A stretch of DNA of 64,000 bases from NCBI RefSeq assembly GCF_000711235.1, contig NZ_JOMI01000001.1, positions 372,001 to 436,000 on the forward strand. Reading direction: 5' to 3'. Numbering within the stretch: the first letter of the stretch is position 1; each line of letters opens with the position of its first letter. The stretch comes from Prevotella sp. 10(H) (GTDB lineage Bacteria > Bacteroidota > Bacteroidia > Bacteroidales > Dysgonomonadaceae). Below, one piece after another: positions 27,491 to 36,932 of the stretch. Position numbers and translations under genes: made by a program. The notes under the pieces were generated by a model. The model was not told where the DNA came from and searched no databases. It worked only from the letters and a program-made list of their open reading frames with translations.

Positions 27491-28450
27491 TTACAGAGTA
27501 CTTACCAGTTCGCGCTGCTTGTTGAAGAAGCTTTTTCTTGCTATTTCACCGCTTTCAGATATCAGCATGGACGCCCTTTTGAGTGATTGCATCCATTGCT
27601 GCGATTTATCGAATGCTATCGTGTCACTACTGGCAATATCATATAGCGTAAATGCACGTATAGTGCTTACCTTATGATATTTGGAACTGACATACGAAAA
27701 GCCCGCTTCGAAATTGATATTCGAGAGGTAAATCTCAGTCTTATTGCCTACGCGGTTTATGCCTGTGGCCGCCTGAATTTCTAAATCGTCGAGGCAGGCA
27801 AAGAGGTCTTTCTTCAATAACTGCATATCGTTCTCGTTGATAAGTTCGATCGTATTGAAGTATTTTATATCGTCTACCAGATTTTCGAATATCCTGCGAT
27901 CGAAGATATAGGATGTCTTTTTGATGTACAGGAGCAGTTCTGCCATTCTGTTCAATATCTCCAAGACCTTAAGGCCGCCGTTGACCTCTTCATATTTTCT
28001 GGTAAGTTTTTGGTTATCGTACTGGTACATCCACTTGAAGAGATAGAACCGTGTGAGATGCGGATGCCCGAGGTGTATGGCGTCGGGAAGTATTTTAGCG
28101 GCTATCGCCATTTCGGTATCCGTATTATCTTTTATATATTCCAGAAAGTCGGCGAATTCATTTATCAGATCATAATCGATTTCCTGTGGATCGGCAAAAT
28201 TGGCTATTTTGAATACAAACGGCCGCTTGAGAGCCGAAACTGCTTTGAGGGCATCGAGAGACAGCCCCATATTGTATGCCAGAGTGGATGCTTCTTCCAG
28301 CGAAAACTGGACTTCTCCCCTCAATCTTCTGTAGGCGGCTTCTTTTCCTATATCAAGAAAATCAGTCAGTAAGTTTACTAATTCGGAATTGTTTGGTACC
28401 CGGTTTCTCAATTCTTCGATCAACTGATCGTGAAGTGTCTTCTTATTCAT
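27491..28450 (-). CDS. HTH transcriptional regulator, Bacteroidetes type
   Basis: The 319-residue protein starts with a helix-turn-helix domain (about 5-68): LTDFLDIGKEAAYRRLRGEVQFSLEEASTLAYNMGLSLDAL, whose YRRLRG forms the recognition region. The long helical C-terminal part (about 75-319) is of the kind seen in BetR-like regulators of this phylum and has no metabolic motif. A broken paralogue lies divergently upstream (28743-29135) and another possible remnant lies downstream, so this locus has expanded and decayed. Minus-7 box at 28542-28549. Confidence 0.65.
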   Translation of the reverse strand: MNKKTLHDQLIEELRNRVPNNSELVNLLTDFLDIGKEAAYRRLRGEVQFSLEEASTLAYNMGLSLDALKAVSALKRPFVFKIANFADPQEIDYDLINEFADFLEYIKDNTDTEMAIAAKILPDAIHLGHPHLTRFYLFKWMYQYDNQKLTRKYEEVNGGLKVLEILNRMAELLLYIKKTSYIFDRRIFENLVDDIKYFNTIELINENDMQLLKKDLFACLDDLEIQAATGINRVGNKTEIYLSNINFEAGFSYVSSKYHKVSTIRAFTLYDIASSDTIAFDKSQQWMQSLKRASMLISESGEIARKSFFNKQRELVSTL

Positions 28451-28541
28451 AATTGCAATATCCTGATTATATAATATTTACGCAAAAACAAATTGCTTCA
28501 TACATTTTATTATCTCCACAAAAATGCAAGCTGTGTTTATT

Positions 28542-28549
28542 CAAAGATA
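28542..28549 (-). promoter_or_regulatory. minus-7 box TATCTTTG of the HTH regulator
   Basis: TATCTTTG on the minus strand, 92 nt upstream of the regulator start codon. Confidence 0.45.
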
Positions 28550-28742
28550 CAAAATATCATCATATTTCATATATATACGGCCCAAATCAATCATTATATT
28601 ACAATTTTTCGGCATCAGATAACATATCTTCACTTTCTGAGCGAATATATTAAACGATCGGCGTCGATATAATAATTATGTCAATTTAATAAATATATTT
28701 GCAAAATAATTGCCCAATATATACCACCTTGAATATTAATAA

Positions 28743-29135
28743 AATACTAATTTAGAAAGTCTGCACAGCCTCCCGTCTAATGTCAAGCTGGTAGATTATC
28801 TCATGGACAAGCTCGGTATCTGAAGTGAATCTACTTACCGGAGGCTCAGGGGCAATATCCCGTTTACGTTCGACCAGATAAAAATACTGGCGACAGACCT
28901 TAATATTTCGCTCGACTCGCTCATTATGCAAAATAATACAGAACTCGCCCTGTTCAGGCTGCAAACAAATAACGACACCGGTGCAGAACAAAGATATATG
29001 ACGATGCTCAAAAAAGTAAATGATGTACTGAATAAACAAATGGGAGCTAAAGATATGTGTACATATGTGACAATGAATAATATGTATGATGTGTTTATTG
29101 CTAAGCAGCGCGAGTATCTGAATACGATATTATAA
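28743..29135 (+). pseudogene. broken paralogue of the HTH regulator
   Basis: One plus-strand frame reads NVKLVDYLMDKLGI-stop-SESTYRRLRGNIPF and TFDQIKILATDLNISLDSLI. It aligns directly with NSELVNLLTDFLDIGKEAAYRRLRGEVQF and SLEEASTLAYNMGLSLDAL of the gene at 27491. An in-frame TGA at 28821-28823 replaces a Gly codon. The start codon is lost (stops just upstream of 28743), and the frame ends at 29135 after only about 130 codons, so the C-terminal two-thirds is missing or scrambled. The downstream part 28926-29135 could be translated alone but would lack the HTH. Confidence 0.75.
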
Positions 29136-29197
29136 TAGTCTCTTTTGTAGATGCTTATGGAAATAAAAGGCTATCATACAACTCCTGAGAGAAAATA

Positions 29198-29229
29198 AAG
29201 GCCGGTTACAGCATATTGTAACCGGCCTT
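29198..29229 (-). terminator. intrinsic terminator
   Basis: AAGGCCGGTTAC / GTAACCGGCCTT perfect 12-bp stem, 30 nt after the fimbrillin-like gene. Confidence 0.85.
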
Positions 29230-29258
29230 CTGTTCTACCCTGAATAGTCACAGGTACA

Positions 29259-30902
29259 TTATTTCCAAGTGGTATATTGTATAGCTATTTCTAAATCATT
29301 TGATGGTATTGCACCTTCAAGTTCTTCTACAGAAGCCCAGGTTCTGCTAACGAGATAATCTTTTGCATTATAAGTTAACCTATATTCTATTTTTTTTCTG
29401 CCAGTTACAGCATCATACTCTTTTTCTTTTGCATTGTTATAACCAAAAAATGGATATAGTGTTTCATAATAGATCATACTGAAATACTCGAGCAGCCATT
29501 TTTCAGCCTTCATATTCAAGAATGGGGATTTTTTGTTGTCGTAAGTATAAAATGTTGCATCTTCGATAATGCTCGGTTTATACCAGCGTCGTTCCAATGC
29601 ATTTTTATTGGCATCTATCTTTTGAGTTAATAAATAGTTATCTTTTATTGTATAATCAGAGAATTCGTTATCATCAACTTTGCTCAGGTTTCCCTTGTCA
29701 TTTATAAAAAGAGTAGCGCTACTTTGAGTATCACAGTTTGTAGTCTTTTCTATTACAACCTTATCGGCATAGTATGTGAAAGTAGCATCCGTAATCTTTG
29801 GAACAGGATCGCCTTCTTTTCCTCCCGAAGGGAAATAATCTGTCAGTTCCCATCCAATAATCTTGCTATTCTTTCCGTCGTACTCAAAAGCGTAGTCAGA
29901 GTGGTGGCTTAATATATTATCATAACCAATTCTAGACCATATTGCCATTGTTTTCACACGGTTCAAGTCATCATATACAAATATATATCTTTTGGTAATA
30001 TCATCATTTTTTTTGTAAGTGATCTCGGAAGGAAGCATTTTGTCTTCACCAGGTTCGTTTGCTTCACCGTTGATATCGTCGCCGGGTAGCCAGTCTTCAA
30101 CTTCTGTACCTATATCTATGGCTTCACTTAAGTTTACTTTCAGATTGAATGTATATTTTGTACCCTGTTTGAAGGTCAATTCCTTATCGGTAGTGTAATA
30201 TACCACTTTTCCCGATTTCAAAACAATCTTTAACAGATTTGTACCGTTGGAAATTGTTTGTGGAACAACGATACCACCGTTTTGCCCAATTTTCACTTCC
30301 TGTATTGCCGACACATCTCCCAAAACTCCCGTACGGCGATTAAATTCCGTTGCTGTAGCAGCATTTACCACGCTTACTTGTGCATTGGTCAGATCCGGAT
30401 TGCCATTGCCGGCAGACAGCTTATAAGTTATCATCGATAGTTGGTGATAAAATTTAAGGGTAATAGGGTTTGTTGTAGACGTCTGCTTAAATTGGGGACA
30501 GAAAAGCAGATCAGAAGCATATACATTCGCCACATCCGTTTGGTCAGCAGCAACAGTGAACCGGTATGTATCGTTAACCCCCTCTTTGTATGGATGATAA
30601 GCAGATATTGTCACCTGATTGCCATTGCTTGGAAAATAAAGCGTTTCACCCGCAAGATTTCCTTCGCCATCGGCTGTATAAGAAATATTTTGCTCGTAAG
30701 TGGCGGTCGGGGCTGCATCTTCGGAGATAAAGATTCCTACTTTCTGACCTTCTGCTACCTGAGTGCCTTTGTAGGTTGACTTAAAATTAGGAAGTTGGGA
30801 TGAAAACCGGATTTCTTTTTGCCCGGACAGCTCATTGTCTTCAATGTTACTACATGATGCAAAGAAAGCAATCATGGTAACTAAAGCTAGTAATTTTTTC
30901 AT
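29259..30902 (-). CDS. fimbrillin-family lipoprotein with long extra C-terminus
   Basis: The 547-residue lipoprotein has lipobox FFASC. A fimbrillin-type domain spans about 25-280: KVGIFISEDAAPT, YFPSNGNQVTISAYHPY, VYASDLLFCPQF, LKFYHQLSMITYKL and KYTFNLKVN are the usual blocks. Residues about 300-547 form an additional domain with YD/YTY-rich repeats like those of RHS-type or DUF4595-type surface proteins, not part of a standard pilin. It may be a tip or anchor subunit rather than a shaft pilin. It stands alone, without mfa2 or fimB neighbours. Minus-7 box at 30974-30981. Confidence 0.7.
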   Translation of the reverse strand: MKKLLALVTMIAFFASCSNIEDNELSGQKEIRFSSQLPNFKSTYKGTQVAEGQKVGIFISEDAAPTATYEQNISYTADGEGNLAGETLYFPSNGNQVTISAYHPYKEGVNDTYRFTVAADQTDVANVYASDLLFCPQFKQTSTTNPITLKFYHQLSMITYKLSAGNGNPDLTNAQVSVVNAATATEFNRRTGVLGDVSAIQEVKIGQNGGIVVPQTISNGTNLLKIVLKSGKVVYYTTDKELTFKQGTKYTFNLKVNLSEAIDIGTEVEDWLPGDDINGEANEPGEDKMLPSEITYKKNDDITKRYIFVYDDLNRVKTMAIWSRIGYDNILSHHSDYAFEYDGKNSKIIGWELTDYFPSGGKEGDPVPKITDATFTYYADKVVIEKTTNCDTQSSATLFINDKGNLSKVDDNEFSDYTIKDNYLLTQKIDANKNALERRWYKPSIIEDATFYTYDNKKSPFLNMKAEKWLLEYFSMIYYETLYPFFGYNNAKEKEYDAVTGRKKIEYRLTYNAKDYLVSRTWASVEELEGAIPSNDLEIAIQYTTWK

Positions 30903-30973
30903 GATGAATTAGTTTTGTTGATATTATTGCGTAAGTGCCTTATGCCTAGTAAATTATTTGTGACTGGACATTG

Positions 30974-30981
30974 CAAAGTTA
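30974..30981 (-). promoter_or_regulatory. minus-7 box TAACTTTG of the fimbrillin-like gene
   Basis: TAACTTTG on the minus strand, 72 nt before the start codon. Confidence 0.45.
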
Positions 30982-31600
30982 ATAAACTAAAAGAAATGTA
31001 CAAATCTCTTTATCAATATTTTGAACTTCATTTTAATTTTTCTCTTGAGGAATATTGTAAATGCTTTGCAGAAGCTAGCTATCTTATAAGTACTTCTCAG
31101 AGGAAAAGGTATATATATAAGAAAAGGTTGTCATCGCGACAACCAATCTTCTTTATTAACCTTTAATTCTAATACCATGAAAAACACATAATATTAACAT
31201 AAAAGTTGATAAAGTTGTTCGATTGATTGTTTCTATCCCCCTATAGACATTGTCAATAATCCATTGTTAATCAGCCATTAAATTAAACATATCAGTATCC
31301 ATTCCCACTTTTTTCCGCCATTTCACAGGTATAGATAAAATACTTTCTACTTCATACAAAAAAATAAAAAAATATTTATCTATTTCTTTTTAGTCTGGTC
31401 TGGTCTTGTCTTTTCTTGTCTTATATAATGGTATAGCCCAGCGTATAGGTAAGAGTAAATGGAAGTGTATAGTCATGTGTATAATAGAATGTATGTTTAA
31501 GGCTACTGAAATAATGTGAGATGTAATGAAAAAATAATTCTTTTATCTATATTTGTTAAAATAAATGACCCTATATACTAATCACTATCCGGAAACAAAT
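30982..31600. other. intergenic region with promoter and motif-like sites
   Basis: No gene is supported. TTTATCTATACC occurs on the minus strand at 31339-31328, resembling the phage-regulon motif but followed by no open frame longer than a dozen codons. A TCTGG/TCTTG pyrimidine repeat lies at 31394-31425. The promoter of the next gene, TATATTTG, is at 31548-31555. Confidence 0.4.
31548..31555 (+). promoter_or_regulatory. minus-7 box TATATTTG
   Basis: Perfect TAnnTTTG, 46 nt before the ATG at 31601. It overlaps a TTTATCTATA string, probably by chance. Confidence 0.55.
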
Positions 31601-34222
31601 ATGAAAAACCTAAAATATCTCTTTTTTTCCGCTTTAGCATTCATATCCGCTTCCTCTTATGCCCAGATGGCAGATTCGATTGCAGCCAATTTCATCAGGC
31701 AATCACTCATATACCCGCAGGAAAAGCTGTATGTACAAACCGATAAGGCAGCCTACATCAGCGGAGAAGACATCTGGTTTCGCGCACATCTGACGGATGC
31801 GTTATCGCACATACCCGATACTACCAGCCGCTATGTATATGCCGAGCTGCTCAATCCGGCCGATTCGCTGCTGAAACGTGTAAAGATAAAACCTGCAAAC
31901 GGAGTATATCAGGGATATATGCCTACCGATGAAGATATTCCTGCAGGCGAGTACCAGTTGCGCTGCTATACAAAATATATGCAAAATATGGGTGAGGACT
32001 ATTTCTTCAGGCGGAAGGTGACTATAGGCGATCCACTGTCGGCGCTTTACCGCACACACACCGACTTCGAATACACCGAGGACAAGAAAAAAGTAAACAT
32101 AAAGATCTATTTCACCGAAATAGAAAGCGGCAAGACTATACTTCCCGAAAATATCATGATATCGGAAAGCGACGGCGACCTGAAAAAACATAAGATAAAA
32201 GAAGACAGTTGTATCTACCTTTCGCGCAAAGCCCCTGCCGATAAAAAAAGCCGCGTATTATACATATCTTACGACTATCAGAAAAAATTTCATAAACAAT
32301 ACATCCCGATCCCCTACCCTCATAACGAATTCGACGTAGCTTTCATGCCCGAGGGCGGTAATCTGCCAGCAGGCATACATTCCCGCATCGGATTCAAGGC
32401 GATTAATGCAAACGGAACGGCGGAAGATATCACAGGTATCGTTGTCAACGAAAAAGGCGATACACTAACCTATTTCGAATCCAAGCACCTCGGCATGGGC
32501 TCGCTGACGACATTCTCTCTTCCCGGGCAGAAGTTCTTCGCCATATGCAGGAACAAAAACAATGTAGAAAAGCGGTTCCCGCTGCCGGCCTCTACTGCAA
32601 ATACAGTCTCACTGCAGGCATACTGGCTACGAAACCAACTGAATATCGCACTGGCAAAGTCCGAAGATATAACCTCACTCAACTCCGATTACTATCTCGT
32701 GGTGCATTGCCGCGGCAACGTGCTGTACTCTGAGAAATGGAACAACAGCAAGGACTTCATCACCTTCCGCAAGGAAGAACTGCCTACGGGCGTCATACAG
32801 GCAGTACTTGCCGATGCACAAATGAACCCCGTCAGCGAACGGCTGGTATTCAATATCAATGAAAACGACCTGACAAAGGTATCCTACAGTACAGCCCGCC
32901 AGCAATATAAAAAACGGGAAAACATAGAAAACCGTGTATCCGTTACCGACAACGCAGGCAACCCGCTGAAAGGCGATTTCTCCATATCGGTAACCAACAG
33001 CAACGATATACTGCCCGATTCTACAGTCAATATCCTGTCGTCGATACTGCTGGCATCCGACCTGAAAGGTAATATCGAATCGCCCGCATCTTATTTCAGG
33101 GGAGACCTTACGAATGCACACCCCGGGCTGGATCTGCTGATGATGACGCAAGGCTGGCGGCGTTACAACATAGGCCGAATACTAAAAGGTGATCCGGAGT
33201 CGCCGGCCATTATGCCCGAAACGAGCCAGACCATATCGGGAATAGTAAAAGGCGGGTTGTTGATGACCAAACCGGCAGCCGAATATCCGGTGAATATACT
33301 GGCAACTAACTTCCCGTTTGTAGCAAGTGGGGTTACGAATAAAGACGGGCGTTTTGCCATGACAGGATTCGAGACTCCCGACAGTGTGAGGTTTATCATA
33401 CAGGGAAACAACAAGAAAGGCGGTTCGCGGGTAGAACTGCTGCTTGATATCGATACATTCCCGCAGATAAGGAGGTCGGCACCTTTGTCTTTGTCAGGTA
33501 TCGACGGTTTCGAAAAATATATGCAAAAAGCCGACGAGAAGTTTATGATAGACAACGGCATGCGGATGATATACCTCAAAGAAGTGGAGATAGTGGCTAA
33601 ACCGAAGATAAAAGTAGGGAAACTGCCTTATTCATCCCCTATGAACAGGCTCTTTACGTCTGAAGATATAGAGAAAACGCATGCCCATGACATGTATTCG
33701 CTGCTTGGCCGTATGGGAGGCATATGGGTATCGGGCACGAGAATTACTATGCGCAATGCAGAACCGCTTATATTAGTAGATAATATGGAAATGAATAATA
33801 CAGAACTACACATGATACTTCCTGAGCATGTTGATGAAATAGAAATTTTTTCGAGTTCAAGTGCTTTCTTTTATTTCGGGCAACGTGCCACCAACGGCGC
33901 TATAGTGATAACCACTAAAAAAGGGAATATGGGTATTCCCGGCAAAGAACCGTTCAATATAAAAACAATAACACCCTTGGGTTATCAACCCCTCAGAGAG
34001 TTCTATTCCCCTAAATACGAAACGGCCGAACAACGCAACGATGCCACTCCCGACCTGCGTACTACAATTTATTGGAATCCCACTATCAAAACGGCAGACG
34101 ACGGTACGGCAACTTTCAGTTTCTATTCGGCCGATACTTCTGCTGCATATTCCGTTGTTATCGAGGGTATGACCAGCGACGGAAAAGTGATATATACGAC
34201 AGGAAAGATAGAAGTAAAGTAA
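31601..34222 (+). CDS. MG2-like and TonB-plug-like surface protein
   Basis: The ATG at 31601 gives the signal peptide MKNLKYLFFSALAFISASSYAQ; a frame from 31565 is longer but lies too near the promoter. The mature ~873 residues begin with an alpha-2-macroglobulin MG2-like domain (YPQEKLYVQTDKAAYISGEDIWFRAHL). Further beta-sandwiches and a TonB-plug-like segment follow (about 690-790: FTSEDIEKTHAHDMYSLLGRM, LILVDNMEMNNTELHMILPEHVDEIEIFSS, NGAIVITTKKG). There is no beta-barrel. This hybrid type is frequent in Bacteroidetes, probably outer-membrane associated; function unknown. Confidence 0.7.
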   Translation: MKNLKYLFFSALAFISASSYAQMADSIAANFIRQSLIYPQEKLYVQTDKAAYISGEDIWFRAHLTDALSHIPDTTSRYVYAELLNPADSLLKRVKIKPANGVYQGYMPTDEDIPAGEYQLRCYTKYMQNMGEDYFFRRKVTIGDPLSALYRTHTDFEYTEDKKKVNIKIYFTEIESGKTILPENIMISESDGDLKKHKIKEDSCIYLSRKAPADKKSRVLYISYDYQKKFHKQYIPIPYPHNEFDVAFMPEGGNLPAGIHSRIGFKAINANGTAEDITGIVVNEKGDTLTYFESKHLGMGSLTTFSLPGQKFFAICRNKNNVEKRFPLPASTANTVSLQAYWLRNQLNIALAKSEDITSLNSDYYLVVHCRGNVLYSEKWNNSKDFITFRKEELPTGVIQAVLADAQMNPVSERLVFNINENDLTKVSYSTARQQYKKRENIENRVSVTDNAGNPLKGDFSISVTNSNDILPDSTVNILSSILLASDLKGNIESPASYFRGDLTNAHPGLDLLMMTQGWRRYNIGRILKGDPESPAIMPETSQTISGIVKGGLLMTKPAAEYPVNILATNFPFVASGVTNKDGRFAMTGFETPDSVRFIIQGNNKKGGSRVELLLDIDTFPQIRRSAPLSLSGIDGFEKYMQKADEKFMIDNGMRMIYLKEVEIVAKPKIKVGKLPYSSPMNRLFTSEDIEKTHAHDMYSLLGRMGGIWVSGTRITMRNAEPLILVDNMEMNNTELHMILPEHVDEIEIFSSSSAFFYFGQRATNGAIVITTKKGNMGIPGKEPFNIKTITPLGYQPLREFYSPKYETAEQRNDATPDLRTTIYWNPTIKTADDGTATFSFYSADTSAAYSVVIEGMTSDGKVIYTTGKIEVK

Positions 34223-34691
34223 TAGCTTTATTAATCACTAAAGTGAGTGTAGAAACAGCATACAGTTAGTTTCTGCACTTTCTTTGTGTCACATTAACAA
34301 AACTTAGCATTAGAAGCCCCTATTCTTAAAATGTAATTATAACACAATAATATTCGACCTTTAATGTAAAAGAAAGTTAAAAACGAGGGGTGCCGGACAG
34401 CTTTTTCATAATTTTGTCCGTCTAGTATTTGATTCTGGTCGATCCGGAAGCAGACAATCCCGTCTGACGGCCAAATCGGTAAATGCATTATCTCACTCCA
34501 TTTCTGCACACGGTATTATTTCTATTTTATACGGCCTTACTGTATAAGGCTGCATATAACTTCACATCCTAAATAAAATTTGCGACAGGCAGAACTCAGG
34601 AGACGGGTTCGGCAATAAGGAGACAATTTTTTTATCTGATAATATTTTAACCAGAGAATTATTAGAGCTTTATTAATTAAAAATTTTATTT
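34223..34691. other. intergenic region with terminator
   Basis: A long hairpin, AAAGTG..AGAAAC / GTTTCT.CACTTT, followed by TTT (34237-34285) ends the preceding gene. The rest is AT-rich with no gene; no clear minus-7 box is visible before the next gene. Confidence 0.5.
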
Positions 34692-35693
34692 ATGAAAAAG
34701 TTATTTTATTTGAGCTTTGCAACATTAGCAATGTTGTTTTCTACTGTGTCTTGTAGTGATGACGATGAAACACCGCCACCGCCACCCCCTGCTAAAACAC
34801 AACTTGAAGAGGTTATCGAAAAACTGGGCACAATCGAAGATGTTACCAAATTTACTGAAGTGCTGAAAAATGTAGACGGTGCAAACCTGGGTGAAGATGC
34901 CCTTACTGTATTTGCCGTAAAAGACAAAACAGAAGAACCTGCACCTAAAGCCGAAGAAGGCGAAGAAGAGGAAGAAACCGAAGTTACCAAGGATAACATT
35001 ACCCGCCATATAGTCAAAGGAGACGTTACTTTCCCTGCAACCGAAGGAGAAAACATTATCGTTGAAAGTGTGAAGGGCGACCCTGTAAAGTTGACAATGA
35101 AAGACGGTAAAGTGCTCGTCAACGATGTGGCACTGGAATCTACAAGCGCTACCGAAGCAGGTAAGAGCAAGATATATGTAGTGGCAACTGTACTTCCCGA
35201 TCTGGATATACCTGAATTCAAAGCTTCATACACAGTATACGAAGCTAACGAAGAATGGACAGGAGGCGTTGCTGAAAAAGTAGTATCGGAAAATGCCAAA
35301 ATTACATTCTATGTGCTCGACGGCGAAGAATACAAGGAAGTGGGCAGTGTAGCCACCGACAAAGACGGAAAAGCTGCTTTCGAACACTACTATGAAGAAG
35401 GATTACTATACAAGGTAGAAAAAGAAGGTAAGACATCGCTCCGCGATAATTATTTGCTAGTAGGCCTTTTCACTACGCTGGAACAAATAGAAGAAGCCCC
35501 GGAATACAAGACAGAGACAGCTTTGGATAAGGTTGCTTTGGGATCGTTGAGAGTGGCTGACATAGACGGCGACAATATTATCGATGAAAAAGATAAAGTT
35601 GCCGACTATCTGTCAGTTGACAATGAAGCCGAAAACACCGACCTGTTCATTGTCTCTGCCACCTATAAAGCAGAAGAAGAAACTGAAGAGTAA
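34692..35693 (+). CDS. fasciclin-like lipoprotein
   Basis: The 333-residue lipoprotein has lipobox STVSC, then DDDE and a Pro run. Residues about 35-170 show a FAS1 pattern: FTEVLKNVDGANLGEDALTVFAVKD, ITRHIVKGDVTF, LTMKDGKVLVNDVAL and KIYVVATVL. An acidic insertion (EEGEEEEETE) interrupts the FAS1 loop around residue 90. A C-terminal beta domain (about 175-330) follows. FAS1 domains mediate adhesion. Monocistronic with a clear terminator. Confidence 0.75.
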   Translation: MKKLFYLSFATLAMLFSTVSCSDDDETPPPPPPAKTQLEEVIEKLGTIEDVTKFTEVLKNVDGANLGEDALTVFAVKDKTEEPAPKAEEGEEEEETEVTKDNITRHIVKGDVTFPATEGENIIVESVKGDPVKLTMKDGKVLVNDVALESTSATEAGKSKIYVVATVLPDLDIPEFKASYTVYEANEEWTGGVAEKVVSENAKITFYVLDGEEYKEVGSVATDKDGKAAFEHYYEEGLLYKVEKEGKTSLRDNYLLVGLFTTLEQIEEAPEYKTETALDKVALGSLRVADIDGDNIIDEKDKVADYLSVDNEAENTDLFIVSATYKAEEETEE

Positions 35694-35733
35694 ACAGCTC
35701 ATTAAGGAGACTTTTTTAAATTGGTTAATTTTT

Positions 35734-35765
35734 GTCCGGGTGAGTGATCATCCGGACTTTTTTTA
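35734..35765 (+). terminator. intrinsic terminator
   Basis: GTCCGG-TGA / TCA-CCGGAC stem with T7, 40 nt after the fasciclin-like gene. Confidence 0.85.
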
Positions 35766-35775
35766 TGCCCTCCGG

Positions 35776-36264
35776 TCAAAAGATATCCGCACGGTGGTAA
35801 ATAAGCAGGGCGAGCAGGGCGCAAGCCACAATAAGGGCGATATAGCCTACTTTCCGCCTCAGAGACAATCTCTTCCCTTCTTCGAAATACGAAAAAACGG
35901 AAAAAATATAGGCTCCGGAGGTAAAGAGCAGCGTGGCATAAAATACGTAAGTGGAGATATTATTTCCGGTATTATCTTTCAGCATATTGCCTCCCTCGTA
36001 ATTACTGAAAAAATAATCGTCGAGCAGGACAAAAGCGAAGCCCGAGACGATGTACAGGAAGTAATAGCGCCGCCCCTGAATGACTTCGGGAAACACAAAC
36101 AAAAGTAGCGGTATGACAAGGAAGTTGCACATCATATGCGCCATAGGAAAAAAGTACCTGATCAGTGTCCAGATCAGATAAACGCCAAGTATAAAACCTA
36201 CGGCTTTCGGCCAGTTGTAGGCTACATTCTCTTTAAAATTTCTGTGGTGAAATATTTCACTCAT
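35776..36264 (-). CDS. small polytopic membrane protein
   Basis: I choose the Met at 36264 (MSEIFHHRNFKENVAYNW); the frame extends 17 codons further upstream to 36315. There are four or five hydrophobic helices (about 20-38, 44-62, 68-84, 107-127, 140-158) with few charged residues between, so it is an inner-membrane protein. No transporter signature; no family recognised. It ends about ten bases from the fasciclin terminator. Confidence 0.55.
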   Translation of the reverse strand: MSEIFHHRNFKENVAYNWPKAVGFILGVYLIWTLIRYFFPMAHMMCNFLVIPLLLFVFPEVIQGRRYYFLYIVSGFAFVLLDDYFFSNYEGGNMLKDNTGNNISTYVFYATLLFTSGAYIFSVFSYFEEGKRLSLRRKVGYIALIVACALLALLIYHRADIF

Positions 36265-36481
36265 ATGTATTAATCTCTTCAAAGGTACTGCCATTATCAT
36301 TTCGTGAGTAAACATGCAAAAGCAAAAGAAAGTTTATAGTGTGCATCTATTATGCAGCAAATAAACCGATATAGGCAGCCTTTCTACATCCCTGTATATA
36401 TTTAGACTTTAGTAATTTGTGTATACCCATTTCAAATATAGGTATTTATTTCTTATTTTCTATTTATCGGAATGAAATATA

Positions 36482-36498
36482 TTTATCTATAGTGTAAA
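36482..36498 (+). promoter_or_regulatory. phage-regulon motif, displaced from its gene
   Basis: TTTATCTATAGTGTAAA on the plus strand matches the motif of the other phage-like genes, but the tail-chaperone start is 435 nt downstream. A dispersed repeat (36540-36885) lies between the two, so the promoter may have been separated from its gene by insertion. Confidence 0.45.
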
Positions 36499-36539
36499 TC
36501 GGCCTTTGACTTTTTGTTTTGAATCGTAGATTGAATTAT

Positions 36540-36885
36540 TTCTAACGCACCCTACCGGCTTTGTTTTTCATTTTGCCCTGATGCAAAACGAAACAAAAGG
36601 TGACGAGAATTAATATACTTTTCCAAGTATCATCGTGCGTCAGCCTGCGCCGTTAGCTTCAAGTACGGGGTACCCGTAGGGTGAAAAAGGCGTAAAACAA
36701 AAACGTGTTTGAGCTTATCTGCCGATACGGATTAAGCAAAATTCTGAGCAAGTTTTTTTGTTTAGCCTTTAAGCCCGTTACGGGTCGGGCATTGAAGTGG
36801 GGCGCTAAAGCGTTTTTGGTTCCTTTTGGGGATTAGGCCAAAAGGAACGCAAATAATTTTCAATTACGCGCAGCAACAAATATTT
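36540..36885 (+). repeat. dispersed repeat copy 2
   Basis: Non-coding block with several palindromes (TTTCATTTTGC / GCAAAACGAAA; GGTTCCTTTTGGGG..CCAAAAGGAAC) and the tail AATTACGCGCAGCAACAAA. The part from 36766 matches 22786-22862. No transposase frame and no clear terminal repeats, so mechanism is unknown. Confidence 0.65.
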
Positions 36886-36932
36886 AGAAACTACAATTCA
36901 AACATTAAATAACAATAATCAAAAAATACACT

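Noticed and set aside
28821-28823. TGA as a selenocysteine codon
   Set aside because: The gene also lacks its start and C-terminus, and the position is Gly in the paralogue; a nonsense mutation is simpler.
31328-31339. TTTATCTATACC on the minus strand as another phage-regulon promoter
   Set aside because: No open frame follows and the A-rich second half of the motif is weak.
35776-36315. Extended start of the membrane protein at 36315
   Set aside because: The extra 17 residues (MFTHEMIMAVPLKRLIH) have no leader support; the Met at 36264 gives a more usual N-terminus.
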